Source: Campylobacter gracilis
Lineage (GTDB): Bacteria; Campylobacterota; Campylobacteria; Campylobacterales; Campylobacteraceae
Assembly: GCF_001190745.1 (NCBI RefSeq)
Contig: NZ_CP012196.1
Location: 1,984,001 to 2,048,000 of the forward strand
Direction: 5' to 3'
Length of the DNA stretch: 64,000 nucleotides
Below the pieces are notes generated by a model that was not told where the DNA came from, did not search any database, and saw nothing but the letters and a program-made list of their open reading frames with translations. Positions 17,786-26,606 of this stretch are shown here, piece after piece. The position numbers and the translations under genes were made by a program. Each line of letters starts with the position of its first letter. Position 1 is the first letter of the stretch.

Positions 17786-19480
17786 CTACTCCTCTATCTT
17801 TTTACCTGCAAATCGCACGAGAGCCCACGTAACGGCAAGCCCCATCGGCAGCGCGATCCAGACGCTAAGTCCTAGCGCTACGGGTAGATAGCCCGCTACC
17901 ACGGCGACCGCGCCGACGGATAGAGCGTAAGGCATCTGTGTCTTTACGTGCTCGATATGATCGCAGCCCGCGCCCATCGACGAAAGGATCGTGGTATCCG
18001 AAATCGGCGAGCAATGATCGCCGAAAATCGCGCCCGTAAGTACGCCCGAGATATTTACGATCATATAGGCGTGAAGCGCATCGCCAGAAAGCCCGTAGTG
18101 AAGTCCCACGGCGTTTGCCAAAGGTATGGCTAGCGGCATTAGAATTCCCATCGTGCCGTAGCTAGTGCCCGTCGAAAAGCTAATGAACGAGCCCAGTACG
18201 AAAATCGCTACCGGAAGCAAAAATTTCGGCGTATTTTGGCTTAGCATATCGACTAGATAGCGCGACGTGCCGAGCTCTTTGATGACCGAGCTGAGCGACC
18301 ATGCAAGCAGCAAGATCACGATCGTGACGATCATCGTCTTCCACCCCTTGATCCACGTAGAGATCGCCTCTCTGACGTCAAAAATTTTACGATAAACGCT
18401 CATAAATATAGACACGACCGTAGCAAGAAGCGCCGCTTGGAAAAGCGCGACCGACGAGTTTGCGTTGCCGAACGTCGCCTGAAGCGTCGCAAAGCTTAGC
18501 GGAGAGGCTTTTGCGGCCGCGAGAGCATCGCCCTCAAGCTTGCTTAGCCCGCTAAAATAAAAGCTCGCAAACGCACCGCAGATTAGCACTATAAGCGGGA
18601 TAACGGCGTTTGAAGCTTGCGGCTTGATCCCCTCTTTGGGCTCTAGCGTTTTATCTTCGAGCTCGGCGATGTTAGAATTTTTGGAGTGAATTTCGCCGCT
18701 CGCCGCGCGCCTTTCGGCTGAGAGCATCGGTCCGAAATCTCTACGCATGAACGCTACGTAAACCACGAAAGCGAGCATGAAAAGATTGTAGAAGCGATAG
18801 GGCATGGTTTGCACGAAGATCGAGAAAGCATTTACGTTTTGCACGCCGATCTGATCATATCCCGCTCTTATCAGAGAGACTTCAAGACCTACCCAGGTAG
18901 AAATTAGCGCGATACCGGCAATCGGCGCGGCGGTAGCGTCGATGATGAAAGCGAGCTTTTCGCGGCTAACTCTAAATTTATCGGTAATCGGCCGCATAAC
19001 GGGGCCTACGATCAGAGCATTTGCGTAGTCGTCGAAAAATACGAAAAGGCCCATAATCCACGTTGAAATTTGCGCTGAGATACCAGTTTTCGCGCGCTTG
19101 CTAATCCAAAGCGCTACGGCTTTCGTGCCGCCCGTCCTGCTAATCAGAGCGACCACGCCGCCAATACAAAGCACCTGTAAAAGCACGCCCGCGTTGCCTT
19201 TGCTAGCCATCGAGCCCACCACGCGCGCGACCAGATCCGTAAAGCTGCCCACAAGCGCGGAGATCGGATTGTTGCCGACGACTGCAAGCATATAGGTGCC
19301 GCTAAAAACGCCGATGAAAAGCGACAGGATCACCTCTTTGGTGATAAAGGCAAGCGCGATCGCCACGACGGGCGGCACCAGCGTCCAGATACCGAAAAGC
19401 TCGGCGTTATGCTGCCTGGTCGCGTCATCCACCGCAAACGCGGCAACCGATAAAAACATTAGTAATAGAATTTTTTTCAT
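17786..19480 (-). CDS. NhaC-family Na+/H+ antiporter
   Basis: 564 aa inner-membrane protein with a possible cleavable N-terminal signal-like segment (MKKILLLMFLSVAAFA) and about 12-13 membrane segments. Segments such as VFFDDYANALIVGPVMRPITD, DATAAPIAGIALISTW and FGDHCSPISDTTILSSMGAGCDH are hallmarks of the NhaC/DUF of Na+/H+ antiporter-like transporters. A hydrophilic loop around residues 255-285 (after RRAASGEIHSKNSN) separates the halves. The protein likely exchanges Na+ (or carries an amino acid) against H+. No operon partner is seen. Confidence 0.85.
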   Translation of the reverse strand: MKKILLLMFLSVAAFAVDDATRQHNAELFGIWTLVPPVVAIALAFITKEVILSLFIGVFSGTYMLAVVGNNPISALVGSFTDLVARVVGSMASKGNAGVLLQVLCIGGVVALISRTGGTKAVALWISKRAKTGISAQISTWIMGLFVFFDDYANALIVGPVMRPITDKFRVSREKLAFIIDATAAPIAGIALISTWVGLEVSLIRAGYDQIGVQNVNAFSIFVQTMPYRFYNLFMLAFVVYVAFMRRDFGPMLSAERRAASGEIHSKNSNIAELEDKTLEPKEGIKPQASNAVIPLIVLICGAFASFYFSGLSKLEGDALAAAKASPLSFATLQATFGNANSSVALFQAALLATVVSIFMSVYRKIFDVREAISTWIKGWKTMIVTIVILLLAWSLSSVIKELGTSRYLVDMLSQNTPKFLLPVAIFVLGSFISFSTGTSYGTMGILMPLAIPLANAVGLHYGLSGDALHAYMIVNISGVLTGAIFGDHCSPISDTTILSSMGAGCDHIEHVKTQMPYALSVGAVAVVAGYLPVALGLSVWIALPMGLAVTWALVRFAGKKIEE

Positions 19481-19496
19481 TTTCTAGCCTTAAAAT

Positions 19497-20243
19497 TTAA
19501 TGCTTTTCGATAAAAAGCCCGGCCCAGCTCTGCTGCGTCGCCATCGCCTCTACGACATTGATATTTACGCGATGGGGCATCGCTAGGCAGCTTAGCATAA
19601 TCTGCGCGATGTCCTCTGGCAGGATCGCATCGACCCCCTCATACACGGCCGCGGCGCGCGCTACGTCGCCTTTAAAGCGCACCTCGCTAAACTCGCTCTT
19701 ACAGATTCCCGGCGCGATCTCCGTCACGCGGATGCCCGTGCCGCGCAGATCGTTGCGGATATTGCGGCTAAACTGCTTGATAAACGCCTTGCTCGCGCCG
19801 TAAACGTGGCTACCCGGATAGGGCCACGCGCCCGCAGTCGAGCCGAGATTGAAGATATAGCCGCTTTTGCGCGCGATCATCAGCGGCAGCACCGCCTTGG
19901 TCGAATACAGCACGCCTTTGATATTCGTATCGACCATCGTCTCCAAATCCTCTACGGGCGTCTGCGCGATCCCCTCAAGCCCGAGCGCGAGCCCTGCGTT
20001 ATTTACGAGCACTTCGACGTCTTTGAAATTTTCAGGCAGCGCGCTTACGGCATCAAACACCGCAGCCTTATCGCGAATATCCGCGGCGATAATGTGCGTA
20101 TTGCCTAGCTCGCCGGCTAGCTTTTGTAGCCGCTCCTTGCGGCGTCCAAGCGCAACGATCTTATAGCCTTGCGCACTAAGCGCCCTAGAAATCGCCTCTC
20201 CAAAGCCGCTCGTAGCGCCCGTGATGAATGCCGTATTTTTCAT
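19497..20243 (-). CDS. Short-chain dehydrogenase (YdfG-like)
   Basis: 248 aa classical SDR. TGATSGFGEAI at residues 8-18 binds NADP (the following GRRKERL suggests NADP preference), NNAGLALG is the NAG motif, and VYGASKAF holds the YxxxK pair with an upstream Ser. It resembles YdfG, an NADP-dependent 3-hydroxy-acid dehydrogenase that also handles serine-type substrates. The frame is open for 56 more codons upstream, but the ATG at 20243 begins at the conserved strand and has AAAGGGG before it. It follows the antiporter's start by 16 bp upstream on the same strand, so the two may be co-transcribed. Confidence 0.85.
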   Translation of the reverse strand: MKNTAFITGATSGFGEAISRALSAQGYKIVALGRRKERLQKLAGELGNTHIIAADIRDKAAVFDAVSALPENFKDVEVLVNNAGLALGLEGIAQTPVEDLETMVDTNIKGVLYSTKAVLPLMIARKSGYIFNLGSTAGAWPYPGSHVYGASKAFIKQFSRNIRNDLRGTGIRVTEIAPGICKSEFSEVRFKGDVARAAAVYEGVDAILPEDIAQIMLSCLAMPHRVNINVVEAMATQQSWAGLFIEKH

Positions 20244-20451
20244 ATAATCCCCTTTGCGTAAAATTTTAAATTTAGCGCAATGATAACGCAAAACGGATTT
20301 AGAATTTATGAATTTTATCTTGGGGCGCGGACGTGGATAAAATAATGCGAAGACATTAGCGGGTTCTCTTGCGCATGAGCTCGCGATCGGCAGTGGATTC
20401 GGCGAGCGCACGGCTAAATTTAAAATTTTGCGCCGTTCGTTTGTCGCAGTT

Positions 20452-20460
20452 TGCTATAAT
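20452..20460 (+). promoter_or_regulatory. Extended -10 promoter upstream of the 20485 membrane-protein gene
   Basis: TGCTATAAT matches the extended -10 (TGnTATAAT). The implied start is about 17 bases before the ATG at 20485, so codons upstream of that ATG would not be transcribed; this decides the start. Confidence 0.6.
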
Positions 20461-20484
20461 CACTTAAATTTAGGAAAAAGGCAA

Positions 20485-21180
20485 ATGAGCAAATTTATAC
20501 GATTTATCTTCGTTAGTATCTGTGTTTGCGCCACTTATGCGGGTCTGAAACATGCTTTTATGCTCTTTATCACGTGGCTCATGTTTAGTGGGGTATATTT
20601 TGACGGGCCGGGTGCACTGCTCGCCATACCGCTCACGTTTCTAAGCTCATCAGTTATATTTGATTATTATTGTATTGCGCTGGGTTCTCATCTGCTCTTT
20701 TTATCGCTGCTTAAAGGGCGTGGCGTGAAAACGCGGTGGATTTTGCCTTTATTTTTTCTCATAACGCTCGCGTTTTGTAGTTTTTGCGTCTTAATCGGGC
20801 ATGAAGATTATCAGCGCATAAACGCGCTTTTTGCACTCTTGCTTATCTCTCCTTTTACGCTCATTGCATACGCCATCGTTACGACCGTAATCCTTGCCAA
20901 AAATAAAATTTCGGATTATTATCCGATCTTAGTCGCGATAATTTTTGTGCCTATTCATGCCGCCAGCATAGGGATATGGGGATTAGAACGGATATATTTT
21001 GGAGTATTTCTAAACGCGACGATACTGGGGATTTTTTATTTCACGGCGAAAATCGGGCGCGTAAATTTGATCGCACACAGACCTACACCCGACAAAATGC
21101 AAAATTCTAAAGACCGCGTTATCAAAACGATACAAAGCAGCGCAACATTATTAAACAACGATATTTTAAAGAAGCGCTAA
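20485..21180 (+). CDS. Hypothetical multi-pass membrane protein
   Basis: 231 aa with about six to seven hydrophobic segments spread from residue 4 to about 200, followed by a short basic cytoplasmic tail (AHRPTPDKMQNSKDRVIK). No family recognised. The start MSKFIRF was chosen over an earlier in-frame codon because TAGGAAAAAGG precedes it and an extended -10 promoter lies just upstream. It stands alone. Confidence 0.65.
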   Translation: MSKFIRFIFVSICVCATYAGLKHAFMLFITWLMFSGVYFDGPGALLAIPLTFLSSSVIFDYYCIALGSHLLFLSLLKGRGVKTRWILPLFFLITLAFCSFCVLIGHEDYQRINALFALLLISPFTLIAYAIVTTVILAKNKISDYYPILVAIIFVPIHAASIGIWGLERIYFGVFLNATILGIFYFTAKIGRVNLIAHRPTPDKMQNSKDRVIKTIQSSATLLNNDILKKR

Positions 21181-21783
21181 ATTTTATCCTTTTTTAGGAA
21201 TTCTAAATAACACTTTCGTCGCGCGCTACAAGCTTTATATGCTTCCCGATAGATCTGTGCTTTGCCAACAAAACCTTCAAAAACTGCGCCGTTTTGCCTC
21301 TTGACGCATTGACGTCGCTATTTGATCAAATTTAGACCCAGCGCGATCTCGTCGTTTTTGGTCACGCCGATACTCTTATTTAGCACATTTGAGCAATCTG
21401 CTTAGCTTCAGCTAGCGAGTGCATCGCGAAGGTGCCGCATTGAAATTTATTCAGCTCGGGGATCTCTGCTTGAGAGCCCACGCCTAGAATATATCCCTTC
21501 ATACTCGCGCTCCACGCCGTCGTGATGTTAATATTTGGTTTTAATAGCAACTACTCCAATAAAATTTCATCTGTCACGCACAAGGTCTTTTGCGTTTTTC
21601 GATTTAAAATTTGAGTCGCGAGAATTTCATTCGTCGTTTACGGATACTCAGAATAAATATTGCGGTTATTTTATACGTGCAGAGTAAGATAAAATTTGTA
21701 GTTCTCAGGCGTGGCAAAATCAGCACGCCCCGTTTTACAAGCGATAAAATAAAGCGCGTTGGAATCGGCCTTCACTTGAAATT
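21181..21783. other. Gene-free stretch containing a luxS remnant
   Basis: No intact gene. The middle third carries a diverged copy of the 3' part of luxS (separate entry). The remaining flanks gave nothing recognisable; a 69-codon open frame at 21611-21820 has no RBS and overlaps the DJ-1 gene end. Confidence 0.5.
21338..21522 (-). pseudogene. luxS: luxS 3'-fragment pseudogene
   Basis: The sequence aligns almost base for base with 45752-45934, the C-terminal ~60 codons of the intact luxS in this window. It shares long words such as CCAGCGCGATCTCGTCGTTTTT, written here only in part, and the segment around AAATTTATTCAGCTCGGGGAT. It has a 1-base deletion near 21384-21390 and a 3-base gain near 21487, plus scattered substitutions, so no frame is kept. 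The first ~100 codons, including the HxxEH zinc site, are absent. Confidence 0.85.
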
Positions 21784-22326
21784 TTATTTAAAAAGCAAAT
21801 CGGATTTTAGCTTGAAATAAACCTGCTCGCCTTTTAGCTCGCGGACGATTTGTAGTGCGAATTCCATCGCAGTAGCTGGACCTTTCGAAGTCATTATATT
21901 TTGATCTTTTACGACATTCGCCGCATTTGTATAGCCTGGGTGAGCGATCTGATTTTCAAAGCCTGGATAGCAAGTGTAAGAGCTTTTTAGCACACCTGCA
22001 GTAGCTAGCGCCCACGGAGCAGCACATATTGCGCCAATTTTTGTATTATTTGCATCAAAGTCACGTAGAATCTTACCGAGCTTCTCGCTTTTGGCTAAAT
22101 TCTCCGCACCGGGCAAGCCTCCCGGTAAAACTATCATAGAAAATTCAGACACCTTAATATCATCCAAAATTTCATCCGCCACAAGCTCAATGCCGTGCGT
22201 ACCGTGAACGCATTTTTTCTCTAACCCCACAGCTAGAGCATCAATATCTGCACGTCTTAAAATATCAATGATGCTTATCGCCTCGAGCTCCTCAAATCCG
22301 TTAGCTAAAACTATTGCCACTTTCAA
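21784..22326 (-). CDS. DJ-1/PfpI family protein
   Basis: 180 aa, DJ-1/ThiJ/YajL type, usual length. The nucleophilic elbow is GAICAAPWAL with Cys near residue 100; the acidic partner lies in FEELEAISIIDIL near residue 15. Such proteins act as glyoxalases/deglycases or chaperone-like redox sensors. The start lies 10 bp after the c-type cytochrome gene stop, so it is probably in one operon with it. The ATG has AAGGAG upstream. Confidence 0.88.
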   Translation of the reverse strand: MKVAIVLANGFEELEAISIIDILRRADIDALAVGLEKKCVHGTHGIELVADEILDDIKVSEFSMIVLPGGLPGAENLAKSEKLGKILRDFDANNTKIGAICAAPWALATAGVLKSSYTCYPGFENQIAHPGYTNAANVVKDQNIMTSKGPATAMEFALQIVRELKGEQVYFKLKSDLLFK

Positions 22327-22336
22327 TTTGCACTCC

Positions 22337-22918
22337 TTATTTTAAATACGAGCCCTGCTCGCTAGGGGCAGTCGAAATTTCAGTGTTGCCACTAGCACGA
22401 GATGGACTATCATATAAGAATTCATCGTCGCCCTTTAGATAGCCGATGATATAGCCAACTTCTTCAGCGGTGGTTTTGGCAGCGATAGGCTGCATAATAT
22501 ACTTCATCTTTTTGCCATATTGCCCGTCAGAGGTGTAGCTTGAGATCGCGATTGCAATCTCCTTCGCGCTTAGATCTTTTAGCTTACGAGAGCTGCCATA
22601 GGCGCGCTTCTGTCCTTCTGAGCCGTGGCAAGAAGCACAGTTAGCATCGTAGATTACCTTACCTTTTTCCTTGATATAGTTGATGTTACGATTTATTTTT
22701 GTGCCACCGCCTATAATGTTGCCTTTGGCATTGGGGGTATTTTTGTAGATATTTACGGTTACATTTTCATCTTTAGAATGCTTTTCGATCAGGGATTTTA
22801 GCTCTTTGGCAAACTCACCTTTGGCTTCGAATACATACGTGTCATCACTTGCTTTATCCGCGGCATTTAAACTAAAGGCAAAAAAACATGCTAAAAAAGA
22901 AATTTTAAAAATTTTCAT
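22337..22918 (-). CDS. Periplasmic monohaem cytochrome c
   Basis: 193 aa. Signal peptide residues 1-19 (MKIFKISFLACFFAFSLNA). A first domain of about 70 residues without haem precedes a class I cytochrome c domain with haem motif CASCH (about residues 94-98) and a distal Met in KYIMQPIAA. Cytochromes of this build are periplasmic electron carriers in Campylobacter. It is upstream of the DJ-1 gene and downstream of the porin terminator. No TAT or lipobox signal is visible. Confidence 0.87.
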   Translation of the reverse strand: MKIFKISFLACFFAFSLNAADKASDDTYVFEAKGEFAKELKSLIEKHSKDENVTVNIYKNTPNAKGNIIGGGTKINRNINYIKEKGKVIYDANCASCHGSEGQKRAYGSSRKLKDLSAKEIAIAISSYTSDGQYGKKMKYIMQPIAAKTTAEEVGYIIGYLKGDDEFLYDSPSRASGNTEISTAPSEQGSYLK

Positions 22919-22940
22919 AGAAAACCTTGATTTAGAATTT

Positions 22941-22968
22941 AAAAAGGGCGAAGCAAAAGCTTCGCCCT
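22941..22968 (-). terminator. Rho-independent terminator of the porin gene
   Basis: On the minus strand a 10-bp stem AGGGCGAAGC / GCTTCGCCCT with a TTTT loop is followed by TTTTT; it lies about 25 bases past the porin stop. Confidence 0.88.
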
Positions 22969-22993
22969 AATTTTACCCGTATAAGGTAAATAA

Positions 22994-24193
22994 TTAGAAG
23001 CTGTATTTAGCCTCAAATCTGATGCGATCTTTTTTCTCATCAAGACCGCCAGCAGCATCGTCAATCTTATAGTGAGAATACCAAGTTTTGAAGCTTAGCT
23101 TTTCATTATATTTATAAGAAATTCTACCTACTACCTCATATGCATTATCACCATCTGCTTTACCATCTAGGTAATCGGCACCGATTCTGATACCAGTATC
23201 AGGGATAGTATAGCCTGCTACTACATACCAGTAGTGATTTTCGCCACTAAAGTTTCTATAGTCTAACAACTCTTCACCCGGGCTAATGAAAGAGCCTTGA
23301 TCTTCAAAAGATACAAAAGAAACTTTATCTTTATCATCAGGTTCAAATTTTAAATAACCTGCAGCTAAATCAACGCCAAAGAAACCAGCATTAGCCTCTG
23401 CTGCCCAGAAGTCTGCATCACTAGCACCCGCATCTTTATAATCGCCGTCAAAATCAGAGAATGCGTACTGACCTTTTACACCGAGATTGAAATCATCAGA
23501 GATATCAAAGTTTAGAGCTAACTCTGCGGCGAAAAGCTGTGCTACGTCCTCTAGAGCATTATACCATAGCTGGAAAGACACTGGATCGTATGAGCCCATA
23601 AATCCTATACCGTATAGATTATGATCAGTAGTTAGTTTATTATCTACCGCTGCGCCCCAATCAAGGCTTGAAATATCTCCATCATTCTCTAAAGAATCCA
23701 TCCAAAAGCCGCTAATTGTCAAGCCCTCGATATCGGTGCTAGTAATCTTAACACCGTCTCCATACATATCATCGGTAAAGAACGAACCTATGCCCTGGCG
23801 ACCGACTGCAATAGTGGTACCGCCGATAGTGTATCCTAAATAAGCTTTAGCGATATCGAAATCAGAATCTTTGTCGCTTGGATTTTGTGCACCATGATAT
23901 TGGCTATTTGAAGAAGAAAGCGACTCGCCATTATCTCTATCCAAGAACCTAACGCCCACTACTCCAAAGAAGTTATCATCGATTTTAGCTTTGAAATCTA
24001 CTTCGGATTTAAATTCCCAAACGCCCTTATTGCTATTTGTTTCATTTTTAAGGTGGTCATGGGTATATCGCATACGAGCGTATCCATTTAGATCCACGTC
24101 CTTGATAGCTTCCTCTAACGGAACAGCACTTGCACTCATAGCAAGAGCACCTGCAGCGACTGCTGCCGCTAAACTAAGTTTAACTAGTTTCAT
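22994..24193 (-). CDS. porA: Major outer membrane porin (Campylobacter MOMP family)
   Basis: 399 aa. Signal peptide MKLVKLSLAAAVAAGALAMSASA, then a beta-barrel with alternating strands and acidic loops, starting VPLEEAIKDVDLNGYARMRY and ending with the outer-membrane C-terminal signature FEAKYSF (terminal Phe). This is the Campylobacter MOMP, a trimeric cation-selective porin and dominant surface antigen. The frame is open for 14 codons further upstream, but the ATG at 24193 is preceded by AAAGGAGTTC and starts the signal peptide. A strong terminator follows. The region just upstream holds a candidate small RNA on the same strand whose sequence can pair with this RBS. Confidence 0.9.
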   Translation of the reverse strand: MKLVKLSLAAAVAAGALAMSASAVPLEEAIKDVDLNGYARMRYTHDHLKNETNSNKGVWEFKSEVDFKAKIDDNFFGVVGVRFLDRDNGESLSSSNSQYHGAQNPSDKDSDFDIAKAYLGYTIGGTTIAVGRQGIGSFFTDDMYGDGVKITSTDIEGLTISGFWMDSLENDGDISSLDWGAAVDNKLTTDHNLYGIGFMGSYDPVSFQLWYNALEDVAQLFAAELALNFDISDDFNLGVKGQYAFSDFDGDYKDAGASDADFWAAEANAGFFGVDLAAGYLKFEPDDKDKVSFVSFEDQGSFISPGEELLDYRNFSGENHYWYVVAGYTIPDTGIRIGADYLDGKADGDNAYEVVGRISYKYNEKLSFKTWYSHYKIDDAAGGLDEKKDRIRFEAKYSF

Positions 24194-24330
24194 TTTGAAC
24201 TCCTTTAAAAGTTTGTAAGCGCAATAGTAGCACAAAATGACAAATTATATGCTTAAAATAGGCTGAAAAATACTAAAATTTTACCAAATTGTTACCGAGT
24301 ATTTACCGAAAATCCAAATTTAACGGGCAT

Positions 24331-24359
24331 AAAAAAAGCGAGACCCACACAGGTCTCGC
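24331..24359 (-). terminator. Rho-independent terminator, minus strand
   Basis: Stem GCGAGACC/GGTCTCGC, loop TGTGTG, followed by seven T on the minus strand only; there is no annotated minus-strand gene immediately upstream other than the candidate small RNA. Confidence 0.8.
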
Positions 24360-24389
24360 CGATTATTGAAAGGAGTTCTAATTTCGATG
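24331..24389 (-). ncRNA. Candidate small RNA upstream of the porin gene
   Basis: Minus-strand unit: extended -10 TGATATAAT (24403-24395), predicted start near 24388, then about 30 nt single-stranded RNA containing GAACTCCTTT, then an 8-bp hairpin GCGAGACC/GGTCTCGC with a 6-base loop and seven T. Length about 58 nt. GAACTCCTTT is the exact complement of the porin leader AAAGGAGTTC. No reading frame fills the unit on this strand. The call rests on promoter plus terminator spacing and is not supported by a known family. Confidence 0.5.
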
Positions 24390-24455
24390 TGGGGATTATA
24401 TCAGGCTGCGGTAAACAGACGGCAACACCTCTTTCTTGTGGGGGAAATTTCATAA
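24387..24455 (+). CDS. Possible 22-codon mini-ORF (alternative reading of the sRNA locus)
   Basis: ATG at 24387 follows GAAAGGAG with 11 bases spacing and reads MWGLYQAAVNRRQHLFLV before four more residues and a stop. A good RBS makes a leader peptide conceivable, but there is no plus-strand gene downstream for a long way, and the frame overlaps the minus-strand -10 box. Low confidence. Confidence 0.2.
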   Translation: MWGLYQAAVNRRQHLFLVGEIS

Positions 24456-24984
24456 AATTTTACGACGTGAAATTTTATGGATAAAATTTCAAGACACAAA
24501 ATTTGCAAAGCGTGGGTTTTAAAAATCCACGCAACATCTTATCGGTAGAGAATACAGGCACTTAGAACAGGCAGTACGCGAAAAACAGCGAGAAAGAAAA
24601 TTTATAAAAATTTCGCAATCAAAATTCTAGCGCCAGCTGTATTTCTATAAATATAAAATTTGCGGACAAAATAGCGTTACGCAGTAAGAAATCTTAAGCA
24701 CGAAGCAAGCGAATAGAAAATGCTAACCTAGCCATATAAGTAAGATGTGCAGCGCAGAATTTCGTGAAATATAAAATTCCACAACTTTTAAAATATAAAA
24801 TTTATGCAGGCAATCGCGCAAAGAATCAGCGGACTTTAAAGCGCAAGCAAATCGCGCAAGTCCGCTAGATTGAAAACAGGAGCCATTGCCTTCGTAAGAG
24901 TAGAGAACAAACACAAAAGCGTTTCACAAAGTAAAAGCAGGCTCGCTTACCTTAAAGGGCGCAGCGGCTAAAAATCGCGTGGGA

Positions 24985-25371
24985 TTAAAAGCTGATATTT
25001 TCGCTCTCTGGTACAGCAATAGCGTCGTTTTTATGCATTTGTTTGGTCTCGATTTTACCAATATCATAAGCGCGCGGAGCAACGGAACCCGCTTTGCGCG
25101 AGATGACTCGCATATCGGTGATAGCGCCTGAAGCGGTACTTATGTAGGCAGTATCTCCCGCAGCCGCATAATATCTGCTTGCGTGAGCGGTGTAGAGCTC
25201 GCCACTGGATAGGTCTTTAAACGTATAGACGTAAGCTGTGGAGCTTTGGCGAGTGTAGTTTACGATCTCGGATTTTAGCGAGCGCAAGTTGCCTGCAGGC
25301 GTCGGAGCGGTGTTTACGGCGCAGCCTGCGATGCCAAGAGCCAAAAGCGCGGAAAATATGAAATTTTTCAT
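24985..25371 (-). CDS. Hypothetical small lipoprotein
   Basis: 128 aa with signal peptide and lipobox LGIAGC (Cys about residue 17). The mature part is Ser/Thr/Ala/Tyr-rich, with no recognised domain (YTFKDLSSGELYTAHASRYY, then DTAYISTASGAITDMRVI). Probably anchored in the inner or outer membrane. ATG preceded by AAGGA. Neighbours give no functional clue. Confidence 0.65.
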   Translation of the reverse strand: MKNFIFSALLALGIAGCAVNTAPTPAGNLRSLKSEIVNYTRQSSTAYVYTFKDLSSGELYTAHASRYYAAAGDTAYISTASGAITDMRVISRKAGSVAPRAYDIGKIETKQMHKNDAIAVPESENISF

Positions 25372-25433
25372 TCAGTATCCTTATTTGTAAAATTTGAACT
25401 TTTAGAGTAGTAGGTTTGGGCTTAAAGTTTGCT

Positions 25434-25526
25434 TTTTTGAGAGGCATCGAATTGGAATTTAAACGACGATGGATGCGCTTGCGTTGCTGGCATTTGTTTT
25501 TGAGAGGCATCGGAGCGGAATTTAAA
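25434..25526 (+). repeat. Imperfect direct repeat, ~29 bp, spaced 63 bp
   Basis: TTTTTGAGAGGCATCG followed by (A)nGGAATTTAAA occurs at about 25434-25463 and again at about 25497-25526, with 3-4 differences. It lies just upstream of the lipoprotein gene on its 5' side. Confidence 0.6.
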
Positions 25527-25649
25527 GAGATCTCTCTTAGCGTTAGGCGAAGCGAGAATGCGCTTTTGGCGATTTTTCTATATATGTGGGGTAGAATTTA
25601 GCAGTAATCGCGAGCGAGACTTGGTAGTCGCGTCTAAATCAAACACGGC

Positions 25650-26076
25650 AGAACCTTAGCTTCTTTTACCTGGCTAGCTTGCATCAGCGCTCTTTGCGGC
25701 GCTGACTGCGATATTTGCAAAAATCGGGCTTGAAGGGATCAACTCTCACTTCGCGACTTTTATTCGCACGATCATCATCGCCCTGTGTCTCGCCGTATTC
25801 CTACGCTACGCTAAAGCCTGGCAGCCGTTATCGAGCCTAACCCCTCGCAACTGGGTATTTTTGATACTAAGTGGGCTGGCGACGGGTGCATCGTGGCTAG
25901 CATATTTCAAAGCCCTACAAATCGGCAAAGCCTATCAAGTAGCACCGATCGATAAACTAAGCGTAGTGCTCGTTGTGATCATAGCCGTGATCTTTTTAGG
26001 CGAGCGCCCGAGTCTGCGTGAATGGCTTGCGCTAGCACTCATCGGCGCAGGTGTGATGATGCTGGCGTTTAAATAG
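25650..26076 (+). pseudogene. EamA-family (DMT) transporter, 5'-degraded
   Basis: From about 25678 the frame encodes a complete small EamA/DMT-type domain of four membrane segments (ASALFAALTAIFAKIGLEG, FIRTIIIALCLAVFLRY, LSGLATGASWLAYFKAL, VVIIAVIFLGERPS, LALIGAGVMMLAFK). The expected N-terminus (SFFYLA) is present just upstream but in another frame, separated by a stop (TAG at 25675) and a shift of two bases, and no ATG/GTG/TTG start with an RBS fits. The gene looks inactivated by a small indel near 25672 plus start-codon loss. A sequencing or assembly error cannot be excluded. Confidence 0.7.
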
Positions 26077-26606
26077 GGTAAAATTTGCTTAAATATACTC
26101 TTATGGTCTTTTTAGCCGCTACGCTCGCACTACGCTATACACTTTGATCAGATAAACCCACTGCCGCTTCTGCAAAATTGCCGTCCTAAACCGCTATGAT
26201 CTCTTATGGCTTGACATTTAGCCTACACGATTTCTAGGCATTACCTGAAACGCGCCGGCAAATCGATTTGCCGATACCTTGCTGTAGTTAGGCGGTCTTT
26301 AGGGTAATTTTAGTTCTATTTAAAAGCAGTGAGATTAAAAATTTATGAAAAATCAAGAATTTACACTTTAAAATTCTAAAAAATATAGGCTCGCCGTACC
26401 ATAAAATAAAATCGCATCCGCAAGTTTAAATCGAACTGTAAACTTCTAAATCTACAGTATAGTCGAGCAAGCTAATTACGCAAGATGCGAATTGAAATCT
26501 TGCACACTTCCATAGCTCCGCCTAAATTTATACGCTTGCTACGTAGATCATACATTCGCCGCAAGCGGCAGGCTTGTAAAATAATAAGCTAAGGTCGGGA
26601 GAAATT
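26077..26606. other. Gene-free stretch between EamA pseudogene and comEA-like gene
   Basis: No gene seen on either strand. The part just after the EamA stop translates into short hydrophobic pieces broken by stops, possibly more transporter debris, but no family could be named. Confidence 0.4.

Larger units (their letters stand above)
24236..24984. other. Gene-free stretch upstream of the porin gene
   Basis: Contains a terminator hairpin and an upstream -10-like box that together define a candidate small RNA (separate entry), plus a 22-codon plus-strand frame with a good RBS. From 24460 to 24980 only AT-rich sequence without a recognisable gene is seen; a 63-codon minus-strand frame (24723-24914) has no RBS. 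Confidence 0.5.

Noticed and set aside
24723-24914. 63-codon minus-strand ORF upstream of the porin
   Set aside because: No RBS and no recognisable features; only AT-rich spacer.
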